NCBI RefSeq assembly: GCF_002097535.1
Contig: NZ_CP020772.1
Coordinates: forward strand, 2,542,001-2,606,000
Source: Halobacillus mangrovi
GTDB taxonomy: Bacteria > Bacillota > Bacilli > Bacillales > Halobacillaceae
Length of the DNA stretch: 64,000 nucleotides
Direction of reading: 5' to 3'
In this document: in pieces, positions 54,105-61,176 of the stretch
Numbering within the stretch: position 1 is the first letter of the stretch
Layout: each line of letters opens with the position of its first letter
Notes under the pieces: generated by a model
What the model was told of the DNA's origin: nothing
What the model saw: only the letters and a program-made list of their open reading frames with translations
Databases searched by the model: none
Translations under genes and position numbers: made by a program

Positions 54105-55265
54105 ATGGAACAATTGATCAATCAAAATGTTAAAGACATTCAAATTTCAGGAATCCGTCAGTTTTTTAATATGGTCGGGCAATATGAAGATGTTGTGTCT
54201 TTAACAATCGGTCAGCCTGATTTCTATACCCCTGATCATATCAAGAAAGCGGCGATTCATGCTATCCAGAATAACCACACTAGTTATACACATAATGCTG
54301 GAGTTCTTCCTCTGCGAAAAGCAATTCAAAATCACGTTCAAGAAGCTTATCATATGTCTTATCATGCCGAAACTGAAATCATCGTAACTGTCGGTGCTTC
54401 TCAAGCTATTGATGTTTCTCTTCGAACCCTGCTTGCACCTGGAGATGAAGTCATCCTCCCTGGTCCCGTTTACCCTGGTTATGAACCGTTAATTCGACTT
54501 GCTGGGGCAACACCTGTTCACGTGGATACTCGTGGTAACCAATTCAAGATGACTTCTGAATTGATTGAAGAAAAAATAACACCAAAAACAAAAGCGGTTA
54601 TTCTTCCTTATCCATCCAACCCGACCGGTGTTTCCTTAACAGAATCTGAACTTAATGACATCGCTAGTGTGATTAAGCAGCATCAGTTGTTCGTGATCGC
54701 TGATGAAATTTACAGTGAGCTTGTTTATGAAAAATCACACGTTTCAATTGGTACATTTTCTACCATTCGGGATCAAGTGATCATCATTAACGGTGTTTCT
54801 AAGTCTCACGCTATGACCGGCTGGCGAATTGGGTATATTCTTGCTCCAGCTTGGCTGTCCAAACATATGTTGAAGGTTCACCAGTATAACGTCTCCTGTG
54901 CGAGCTCCATCAGCCAATATGCTGCACTTGAAGCGCTGACCAATGGGAAAGAAGACCCTTCTAGAATGAAAACTGCCTATATGGAAAGGAAAAAATATGT
55001 TGAAGACCGGTTAACTCAAATGGGAATAGAGTACACTTCACCAGACGGCGCTTTTTATATATTCCCTAAACTACAGATTGAAGGGAAAACAACATTCGCT
55101 CTTGCCCTTCAACTAGTCAAGGAAGCGGGTCTAGCTCTTGTGCCAGGTGATGCGTTTTCACAATATGGAGAAGGTTACTTGAGACTTTCCTATGCCTATA
55201 GTTTAGAAACACTCGAAGAAGGACTATACCGCCTCGAAAACTTTCTCAACAAAAACTCTGTATAA
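54105..55265 (+). CDS. patA: N-acetyl-LL-diaminopimelate aminotransferase PatA
   Basis: Class I PLP aminotransferase, 386 residues, that makes N-acetyl-LL-diaminopimelate in the acetylated DAP pathway between DapH and YkuR. The PLP lysine is in GVSKSHAMTGWRIGY, the cofactor-binding segments are PYPSNPTGVSL and ADEIYSELVY, and the C-terminal arginine is in YLRLSYAYS. GAGGTG precedes the start. The gene is separated from dapH-ykuR, as in B. subtilis. Anchor of the right end of the colinear block. Confidence 0.92.
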   Translation: MEQLINQNVKDIQISGIRQFFNMVGQYEDVVSLTIGQPDFYTPDHIKKAAIHAIQNNHTSYTHNAGVLPLRKAIQNHVQEAYHMSYHAETEIIVTVGASQAIDVSLRTLLAPGDEVILPGPVYPGYEPLIRLAGATPVHVDTRGNQFKMTSELIEEKITPKTKAVILPYPSNPTGVSLTESELNDIASVIKQHQLFVIADEIYSELVYEKSHVSIGTFSTIRDQVIIINGVSKSHAMTGWRIGYILAPAWLSKHMLKVHQYNVSCASSISQYAALEALTNGKEDPSRMKTAYMERKKYVEDRLTQMGIEYTSPDGAFYIFPKLQIEGKTTFALALQLVKEAGLALVPGDAFSQYGEGYLRLSYAYSLETLEEGLYRLENFLNKNSV

Positions 55266-55290
55266 GCATTTGTGCAACTAAATAGGAGGA

Positions 55291-55735
55291 TTCTTGAAGA
55301 CTCGATTCCGAGTTAACCTGGGTTCTTATTCTTATAAGAGTAGGGGTGTCTGGAAAATAACTTGCTGCATCGCCCAGCTGTCATTAGCCTCCCAAACCCA
55401 CCTAGTTTCAGTATTTAAAGTGAGGCTAGTTGAATTTCTATAATGAATGCATCTTGAAATACACTAGACTCCTGTTCTGACTGGATACATTTAAAGTGAA
55501 TCACCAGAATTAAAATGACGGTTTCTACTTTTGCATACGTTTCCGTTCCGCCAAAAAATAGCAAGGTAAGAGGGGAAATGGGGAGACTCCTGCAGGAATG
55601 AAATGGTTGGCAAGACCCCACAGAGAGCATAGCGAACAAGGAGGCTTGCCGTCATCCCCGCGGAAAGCGAGCCATTACCCCGAACACCTATCCAGAATAC
55701 AAGGTAACGGAAACAACGTAGGCTATATTGAGAAA
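55291..55735. repeat. Long palindromic intergenic element, copy C
   Basis: About 445 bp without credible genes. The left end CTTGAAGACTCGATTCCGAG matches that of copy B. A shortened remnant of the first palindrome (TGTCTGGAAAATAACTTGCT) runs into the spacer 55375-55560, which follows copy B closely (CCCACCTAGTT.CAGTATT, AGTGAGGCTAGTTGAATTTC). Then comes an intact palindrome 55571-55690: GGGGAAATGGGGAGACTCCT to CGGAAAGCGAGCCATTACCC, with an inner GGCAAG...CTTGCC hairpin. The right end keeps AAGGTAACGGAAAC. Confidence 0.78.
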
Positions 55736-55774
55736 AAATTTGAATATGAGTTAACTTAGCTTTCGTTAAAGAAA

Positions 55775-55807
55775 AAAGACCATGGAACTTAAAGCTCCAT
55801 GGTCTTT
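55775..55807. terminator. Terminator of the Spo0E-like gene
   Basis: A 12-bp perfect stem AAAGACCATGGA / TCCATGGTCTTT with a 9-nt loop and six A on the plus strand (T on the minus strand). Confidence 0.88.
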
Positions 55808-55968
55808 CATACGTCATGACTTTGAATTAGAATCAGCAATTCATCTAATTCTTGACTTAATTTAACGGTTTTTTCACTGGAAAAACCGTTCTCGAGCGCT
55901 GCCTCGCTCATCTGTTCACGAAGCTGCTCGATTTTGACAAGTAGAGGATGATTTGTGGTCACTTGCAC
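55807..55968 (-). CDS. Spo0E-like aspartyl-phosphate phosphatase
   Basis: A 53-residue two-helix protein with KIEQLREQMSEAALENG in helix 1 and the Spo0E family signature SQELDELLILIQ in helix 2. Spo0E proteins dephosphorylate Spo0A-P and delay sporulation. The start is GTG at 55968, 7 nt after AAGGGGG. The gene is monocistronic with its own terminator. Its presence implies an intact phosphorelay in the host, in line with an endospore former. Target specificity (Spo0A or another response regulator) is inferred from the family. Confidence 0.82.
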   Translation of the reverse strand: MQVTTNHPLLVKIEQLREQMSEAALENGFSSEKTVKLSQELDELLILIQSHDV

Positions 55969-56248
55969 CTGAGGTTCCCCCTTGCTCTTTTCTATTTGAT
56001 TTAATCGTAATGCACTAAAAAAGAATGTTTGTTCGCCTAATGGTTTAGCACGAGAAAAATTATCTCAATTATCAATTACTTTGTAAATAAGATTGATAAA
56101 ACTTCTAATTATTCGACAATCATTCCGTTGTGTAAAGAGTGTATTAAATGACAACTCTCTGTCTTTTCTTTTACCTGACTTGTGATAAAATAAAGAGTGA
56201 AATGGACATCATTCTAAAGTCATGTTCATTAAGAAAGGAAGATCAAAA

Positions 56249-56770
56249 GTGTCAGAACAAGCTAAAAATGAATGGCTCGAGTGGATAAAAGCCATTGCTG
56301 TAGCCATTACATTGGCGTTTATTTTAAGGACCTTTTTCTTTGCGACTTCTATTGTTGAGGGAGCCAGTATGGATCCGACACTTGAGAACGGTGAACGAGT
56401 CATGTTCAATAAGATTATCTATTATGTAGATGAACCTGAACGCGGAGATATCGTCATCATTGAGAGACCCGTAAAAAGTTATGTTAAACGAATCATCGGC
56501 CAGCCTGGGGATTCGATAGAAATTAGAAATCATACCCTATTCATTAATGGTGAAGAACAGACGCAAGGTTATCTTAATGATGAAGCCATCGATGCAACGA
56601 GAGACTTTGGTCCTGTTGAGGTACCTGATGGGAAATATTTCGTGATGGGCGACAACCGTTCCATTAGTAAGGATAGCCGTAATGGGCTTGGCTTCGTTAA
56701 AGAAGAAGAAATTATCGGCCGGACAGAGTTAGTCATCTATCCTCTTCAAGAATGGGGATTGACTAAATAA
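56249..56770 (+). CDS. Type I signal peptidase
   Basis: A 173-residue membrane-bound serine protease that cleaves signal peptides of exported proteins. One N-terminal membrane helix (WIKAIAVAITLAFILRTFFF) is followed by box B with the catalytic serine (VEGASMDPTLENG), the catalytic lysine in YVKRIIGQPGD, and box E GDNRSISKDSRNGLG. It is a prokaryotic-type SipS/SipT-like enzyme. The start is GTG at 56249, 7 nt after AAAGGAAG; an ATG at 56222 has no ribosome site. Box E has SISKDSR where many Sip proteins have LNSxDSR. Confidence 0.92.
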   Translation: MSEQAKNEWLEWIKAIAVAITLAFILRTFFFATSIVEGASMDPTLENGERVMFNKIIYYVDEPERGDIVIIERPVKSYVKRIIGQPGDSIEIRNHTLFINGEEQTQGYLNDEAIDATRDFGPVEVPDGKYFVMGDNRSISKDSRNGLGFVKEEEIIGRTELVIYPLQEWGLTK

Positions 56771-56811
56771 CCGTTCTATCTCATGGCGCCTATGGAAGCT
56801 AATCAAATTAT

Positions 56812-56852
56812 AAACGCTCTACGTGGATACTCTATAATCACGTAGAGCGTTT
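56812..56852. terminator. Bidirectional terminator between sip and YvrJ gene
   Basis: A 14-bp perfect stem AAACGCTCTACGTG / CACGTAGAGCGTTT with a 13-nt loop, between convergent genes. Confidence 0.88.
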
Positions 56853-56854
56853 TA

Positions 56855-56998
56855 TTATTTTGTTGCAGTGATTTTTTCCGACAACTGGTGCAGTGTATCA
56901 ATCAACAAGTCAAGCTTTCCTTCCATGCGGTGCAGTAAATAGAATGTCACCGCCATTGGGAAACCGACATCTGTAATGAGTGGCAGCCATGTCTCCAA
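56855..56998 (-). CDS. YvrJ-family small membrane protein
   Basis: A 47-residue protein with start TTG at 56998, about 5 nt after GAGGTGG. It begins ETWLPLITDVGFPMAVTFYL after the initiator, the family pattern of a short membrane anchor, then RMEGKLDLLIDTLHQL, an amphipathic helix. YvrJ-family members have no settled function; B. subtilis yvrJ belongs to the SigO-RsoA regulon. It is the third gene of a leftward group with DUF1659 and DUF2922 genes, with a hairpin before it. Confidence 0.78.
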   Translation of the reverse strand: METWLPLITDVGFPMAVTFYLLHRMEGKLDLLIDTLHQLSEKITATK

Positions 56999-57019
56999 TT
57001 CATCCACCTCGCTTAAGTG

Positions 57020-57051
57020 AAAAGCCGCTATACGAATGGATAGCGGCTTTT
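57020..57051. terminator. Hairpin between DUF2922 and YvrJ genes
   Basis: A 12-bp perfect stem AAAAGCCGCTAT / ATAGCGGCTTTT with an 8-nt loop and T run; it would limit read-through from DUF2922 to the YvrJ gene. Confidence 0.82.
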
Positions 57052-57060
57052 CAGGTTAGA

Positions 57061-57273
57061 TTAAAGTTCTACATCAAAGACATTACGTTCTACTATTCTT
57101 GCTTCTTTTTTCTCAACAAGATCTCCTCCGCTGGAGTAAAAGCAATTCTCAGCAAGAATCGCATCCATCGCTGCATTGATCGCTACTGGATCAGCAGGCT
57201 CAATTGGTTCATCTAACGAGATAGTAACCGTACGTCCTTCTTCATTCAAAAACTTCAGCTCTAATTTTTTCAA
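57061..57273 (-). CDS. DUF2922 protein
   Basis: A 70-residue soluble protein of the DUF2922 family: KKLELKFLNEEGRTVTISLD, then EPADPVAINAAMDAIL and a C-terminal strand VEKKEARIVERNVFDVEL. The predicted fold is beta-rich with one helix. The start is TTG at 57273, 7 nt after AAGGAGGGG. It is 32 nt downstream of the DUF1659 gene; the two families regularly occur together in Bacillaceae. Function unknown. Confidence 0.8.
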   Translation of the reverse strand: MKKLELKFLNEEGRTVTISLDEPIEPADPVAINAAMDAILAENCFYSSGGDLVEKKEARIVERNVFDVEL

Positions 57274-57305
57274 GTGGGCCCCTCCTTTTCTATTTTTTCA
57301 ATAAC

Positions 57306-57530
57306 TTAAAGATCTGCGATAACAAAACTATCGTTACGTTCTACTGTGTAGAGAATGTGCTGCTGCAGCTGGGAAAGAGTAGTAGCTACTGTGTGAAGTT
57401 GTTCTGGTGTTGAAGCTGGTTTAACATTGTTAAACGATTTGGTTCGGAAGGTTGGATTTCCTTCCCCATCCACTCCATTTTCAAAAACCATTTGAAGCTG
57501 TGTGCTTACTTTTTCAGAACTGATTGCCAT
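57306..57530 (-). CDS. DUF1659 protein
   Basis: A 74-residue soluble protein of the DUF1659 family: beta-strand KVSTQLQMVFENGVDGEG, the TFRTKSFNNVKPAST segment and a long helix to the end. GGGGGG precedes the ATG. It is the first gene of the DUF1659-DUF2922-YvrJ group; its shape and size resemble DUF2922, so the two may be related or interact. Function unknown. Confidence 0.8.
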   Translation of the reverse strand: MAISSEKVSTQLQMVFENGVDGEGNPTFRTKSFNNVKPASTPEQLHTVATTLSQLQQHILYTVERNDSFVIADL

Positions 57531-57587
57531 GTTTGAACACCCCCCTTCATAGTTATAATCGAAGCCAGCATAAAAGAGGTGTCAAAA

Positions 57588-57632
57588 AAAGACCGAACCG
57601 GATGCCCTATCCTGCATCCGGTTCGATCTTTA
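57588..57632. terminator. Terminator of the 26-residue peptide gene
   Basis: A stem of about 16 bp (AAGACCGAACCGGATG with one mismatch to its partner) with a loop of about 9-10 nt and seven T residues on the minus strand. Confidence 0.85.
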
Positions 57633-57681
57633 AATCAAGCGTATGAAATTATGATATCTGGTTTCTTTAATTAAGTACGGT

Positions 57682-57762
57682 TTAACCGTGGTCGAAGATA
57701 CACATTCCGATCAATCCCAACGAAACAATAACGCAAACTACAAACATAATGACCTCAGCCAT
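57682..57762 (-). CDS. 26-residue single-pass membrane peptide
   Basis: A 26-codon frame with an excellent ribosome site (GAGGAGGTG, 5-6 nt before ATG 57762) and a strong terminator 50 nt after the stop. Nearly the entire peptide (EVIMFVVCVIVSLGLIGMCI) is one hydrophobic helix with two Cys, ending FDHG. Such peptides often are accessory subunits of membrane complexes (as CydX or KdpF), but I do not recognise this one. Too short for standard gene finders. Confidence 0.65.
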   Translation of the reverse strand: MAEVIMFVVCVIVSLGLIGMCIFDHG

Positions 57763-58041
57763 ACCTTCACCTCCTCGATCAATTCTATTTTATCAAAAAA
57801 ATCGAAATTCCGCTTTATCTATTATACATGATAGCTTGTACATTATACATCTTAAAATTCCCCCGTCCTTTACTTACCAAACAACTTTTTCACAAGAATG
57901 ACATATTGTTATGGCAACTTTGTGAAGTGTTGAACAAACCGTAGAAACAAGTTGGATAGTAAAGTAAACTATAACTGTAGTAAAGGACAGCACATCACCT
58001 ATCATGTGAAATGCTGAACAAATAAACAAGGAGTGTTTACG

Positions 58042-58542
58042 ATGATTCAATGGCTCAGAAATAACCGAACCGCAGCAATTATTTTAACTATTTTACGCGT
58101 TTACTTAGGTTACACATGGCTCATGGCTGGTATTGGTAAAGTAACAGGTGGATTTGAAACGAACGGTTTTCTGAATGGAGCGATAGGTAAAGCTGAAGGT
58201 GCGCATCCAGCTGTACAAAACTGGTGGGCAGTATTTTTAGAGACTGTGGCCCTTCCAAACCACGAATTATTCACCTTTGTAGTCATGTGGGGAGAAGTAC
58301 TTGTTGGACTCGGACTTATCGTTGGATTATTCACCAACGCAGCTGCACTAGGTGGAATCATCATGAACTTTGCCTTTTTGTTCAGCGGTACGACAAGCAC
58401 AAACCCGCAAATGGTACTTTTGACCATTTTCGTTCTTATCGCAGGGTTGAATGCAGGTAAATACGGATTGGATCGCTGGGTTCTTCCACTTTTACAAAAA
58501 CAAGTGGTTGTCATTAAAAATAGACGTTTGGCTCATCAATAA
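58042..58542 (+). CDS. DoxX-family membrane protein
   Basis: A 166-residue protein with four membrane helices. Features are ILRVYLGYTWLMAGIGKVTG at the first helix, HELFTFVVMWGEVLVGLGLI in the middle with its conserved Glu, and NAGKYGLDRWVLP near the end. DoxX-like proteins in Bacillus (CatD/YfiD types) have roles in redox or thiosulfate chemistry, but the function here is not fixed. ATG 58042 follows AAGGAGTG by 6 nt. It has its own terminator. Confidence 0.83.
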   Translation: MIQWLRNNRTAAIILTILRVYLGYTWLMAGIGKVTGGFETNGFLNGAIGKAEGAHPAVQNWWAVFLETVALPNHELFTFVVMWGEVLVGLGLIVGLFTNAAALGGIIMNFAFLFSGTTSTNPQMVLLTIFVLIAGLNAGKYGLDRWVLPLLQKQVVVIKNRRLAHQ

Positions 58543-58550
58543 CCTAATCA

Positions 58551-58580
58551 TCCTGAGGATCTTTGATCCTCAGGTCTTTT
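58551..58580 (+). terminator. Terminator after DoxX gene
   Basis: A 10-bp perfect stem CCTGAGGATC / GATCCTCAGG with a 3-nt loop and seven T residues a few bases later. Confidence 0.88.
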
Positions 58581-58637
58581 TTTGTTTATTCGCAAACGGT
58601 TTGAGGTATCATGAAGGGAGAAACAAAGGAGGTACTT

Positions 58638-59405
58638 ATGAGCTCTCTCATCTATCGATTCTTTATATTCTGGTACATATGCGGTGTCATCCTGCTTGCC
58701 TTCAACCTACTTCCACCTTGGCTGGAATGGGCGAACAGTGTTTTCTTGATAACAGCTGGAATTGTAGCAAGTATCTATTTCTGTAAACAATATGGCACCG
58801 CTGGTGGACTTACATACAGTTTGATAATCATTATCGTAAGTATCTATGTAGAACATCTCGGTGTTGCCTATAGTTTCTTATTTGGATCTTATAGTTATAA
58901 CACGAATTTCGGCATAAAAATTTTTGACACACCCTTAACGATAGGATTCGCTTGGCTTTTGATTATGGGGTGCTCACATGAATTAGCGAAAGTTATTACA
59001 CAGGATATTGGGAAAATTGCAAGGCCGATTGCTTTTATTCTGGTAGGTGCTTTGATTGCTGTTACGATGGACCTTATTCTTGATCCCGTTTCATTTAAAG
59101 TTAAACAGTATTGGATATGGCAGGGATCGGGTTTTTACTATGACATTCCACTTTCTAATTTTATCGGTTGGTTTTTGCTTTCGGCCCTCTTTCACTTGTT
59201 CTTTATTCTATGGTCTCCACCAGCAAAAACAAGAGAGACAATCTGGCCAAATCGCATGAGTCTTATGTTTGGACTCATAATCTTTATGTTCTGCCTAATT
59301 GCCTTTACAGGGGGAATAGCTGGTGCAGCCATTCTCGTAATCTTCCTCACAGCCTTTTGGTATGGAATGTATTTTTGGAGGAGAAAAGTGTATGTTGGAA
59401 GCTAA
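58638..59405 (+). CDS. CruF-like carotenoid biosynthesis membrane protein (DUF422)
   Basis: A 255-residue protein with about eight membrane helices. The DUF422/CruF pattern is seen in VEHLGVAYSFLFGSYSYN, the acidic TMDLILDPVSFK and WQGSGFYYDIPLSNFIGW (Asp, Pro and Asn conserved). In phototrophs CruF is the 1',2'-hydratase of acyclic carotenoid ends. Here it opens a plus-strand operon of acyltransferase, glycosyltransferase and CrtN-family genes, so a carotenoid role is likely, on a C30 chain. ATG 58638 follows AAGGAGG by 5 nt. The reaction is inferred. Confidence 0.8.
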   Translation: MSSLIYRFFIFWYICGVILLAFNLLPPWLEWANSVFLITAGIVASIYFCKQYGTAGGLTYSLIIIIVSIYVEHLGVAYSFLFGSYSYNTNFGIKIFDTPLTIGFAWLLIMGCSHELAKVITQDIGKIARPIAFILVGALIAVTMDLILDPVSFKVKQYWIWQGSGFYYDIPLSNFIGWFLLSALFHLFFILWSPPAKTRETIWPNRMSLMFGLIIFMFCLIAFTGGIAGAAILVIFLTAFWYGMYFWRRKVYVGS

Positions 59406-60051
59406 TAAAAGTTCATTTATAGAGTGGGGGTTCAAACGCTTCAATCGGATCTTTCTCAAGGCTCACTTTGAAAATATTTGGTTGATGAACACAGTCTCTC
59501 CCCCTTCTCAAAAAACCTTGTTTCTTATAAACCACTCCAGCTGGTGGGACCCACTAATGATCTATCATCTAAATGATCGCGTTATCCAGTCCGATGGCTA
59601 TGGCATGATGCATGAGGACGGGATTAAACGATTTCCGTTTTTTATAAAAATCGGTGCATTTTCAGTGAACCCTGATCATCGCAGACATTTAATGAACTCC
59701 CTTCAGTACAGTGCGAAGCTTTTACGTGAGAATAAAACAGTCTGGATGTTTCCCCAGGGAAGCGAGCAGCACTTGGAAAAACGACCGCTCCACTTCCTTT
59801 CAGGCATTTCATATATCGTGAAAAAATGTCCGGAAGCTAATGTTGTGCCGATTTCCCTGTATTATTCTCACGAGCATACGAGAAAACCGAATGCATATAT
59901 CAATATTGGTCCTGTACTAAACAAAAAATCTTATCTTGATCGGGAACGGAAAGAAATGACTCAAGTGTTTGAGTCTGCAGCAACGGCCCAATTGGACAGT
60001 TTCCGTGAACGGATCATTCAAGAGGACCATCGTTCTTTCGAAAAGATTTGA
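59392..60051 (+). CDS. Lysophospholipid acyltransferase-like enzyme of carotenoid operon
   Basis: A 219-residue PlsC-type acyltransferase: block I NHSSWWD (NHxxxxD) and block III MFPQGSEQHL, close to the usual FPEGTR. No long membrane domain, so a peripheral or monotopic enzyme. ATG 59392 follows GGAGGAG, and the gene overlaps the CruF-like gene by 14 nt, so translation is probably coupled. In this operon it most likely acylates a glycosyl or hydroxyl carotenoid, as in staphyloxanthin-like pigments, rather than making phospholipid; that is inference from context. Confidence 0.82.
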   Translation: MLEANKSSFIEWGFKRFNRIFLKAHFENIWLMNTVSPPSQKTLFLINHSSWWDPLMIYHLNDRVIQSDGYGMMHEDGIKRFPFFIKIGAFSVNPDHRRHLMNSLQYSAKLLRENKTVWMFPQGSEQHLEKRPLHFLSGISYIVKKCPEANVVPISLYYSHEHTRKPNAYINIGPVLNKKSYLDRERKEMTQVFESAATAQLDSFRERIIQEDHRSFEKI

Positions 60052-60069
60052 AAGAAAGCGAGGAATTCT

Positions 60070-61176
60070 ATGTTATTTACTATCCTTTTGATTGGCACAG
60101 TCCTGCTGAACCTTTGGACGATCATCAACAGCTTTTTCCTACTGCCTTTGGTATCACCGAAGCAATCATCAGCTTCCCCAAAGGTTTCCCTTCTTGTACC
60201 ATTAAGAAATGAAGAAGAACATGTAGAAGGGTTGATCAAGTCATTGAAGAATCTGACGTATCCAACTGTAGAAGTTATTCTTTTGGATGATCACTCGACA
60301 GATGAGACTTACTCCCTTCTAATAACAGAAACGAAGATGGACCCTCGTTTCACCATTTATAAGGGAAAAGAATTACCGAAGGGCTGGAACGGAAAAGTCC
60401 ATGCTTGTCATCAACTTTCTCAATTGGCGAACGGTACATACTATTTATTCTTAGATGCAGACGCGAGAGTGGCTCCCTCCGTAATCGAACAGACCCTTGC
60501 CACAATGGAACAGCATAACGCCAGTATGTTAAGCGGTTTTCCTCATTATCCTACTAATCATTTTCTGAGCCATATGCTTGTTCCATTGCAACATATGGTT
60601 GTGCAGCTCCACCTTCCACTTGCTGTGGCCAACTTTACGAAACGTCCGCTCTTCACTGCTGCATGCGGTATCTTTATAATGATTGAGCGGGAAGTATATG
60701 AATCCATTGGTGGCCACGAGTCCGTAAAAGACTCATTAGTAGAGGATGTTCATATAGCAAGGGAAGTGAAACGACATGGATACAAGATGATACTCGCTAA
60801 CATCACTCCTGCAGTTCTTTCCTATATGTACGATTCTGCAAAGGAAACGTGGGAAGGTTTTACCAAAAATATTTACACAGGGTTAGGTCGTTCAGTCCCT
60901 ATGGTCATTGGGTTGTCCTTATTTTATTCTTTTGTCTTTCTCCTTCCAGTGGGCTTCGTTTTTGTAGCTCTCATAGAAGGAAGTTGGCTATATATACTTC
61001 CTTACTTACTCACTGTTTCATTCAAGATTTTTGTGGATGCAAGAACAGGACATCCGCTATGGCTTGCTCTTTTGATTCCCGTTTCAATCCTTTTACTCAT
61101 TTCTATCATGATCTCTTCGATGCTTGTACATCTTAGAGGCCGTACTTACAAGTGGAAAGGGAGGTCTTATGAATGA
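60070..61176 (+). CDS. Family 2 glycosyltransferase, CrtQ-like
   Basis: A 368-residue membrane-anchored glycosyltransferase. One N-terminal helix, then a GT-A domain with VSLLVPLRNEEEHV, the DDHSTDE segment, the metal-binding DADAR and the acceptor motif EDVHIAREVKRHG, and about three C-terminal helices. The layout fits CrtQ of the staphyloxanthin pathway, which glucosylates the carotenoid acid. It starts 18 nt after the acyltransferase and overlaps the next gene by 4 nt. Halobacillus is known for glucosylated C30 carotenoids, consistent with this role. Confidence 0.85.
   Translation: MLFTILLIGTVLLNLWTIINSFFLLPLVSPKQSSASPKVSLLVPLRNEEEHVEGLIKSLKNLTYPTVEVILLDDHSTDETYSLLITETKMDPRFTIYKGKELPKGWNGKVHACHQLSQLANGTYYLFLDADARVAPSVIEQTLATMEQHNASMLSGFPHYPTNHFLSHMLVPLQHMVVQLHLPLAVANFTKRPLFTAACGIFIMIEREVYESIGGHESVKDSLVEDVHIAREVKRHGYKMILANITPAVLSYMYDSAKETWEGFTKNIYTGLGRSVPMVIGLSLFYSFVFLLPVGFVFVALIEGSWLYILPYLLTVSFKIFVDARTGHPLWLALLIPVSILLLISIMISSMLVHLRGRTYKWKGRSYE

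Noticed and set aside
56060..56082. Fur-like ATTATCTCAATTATCAATTAC upstream of the Spo0E-like gene
   Set aside because: Only one arm fits; match is far weaker than the operator at 11157.
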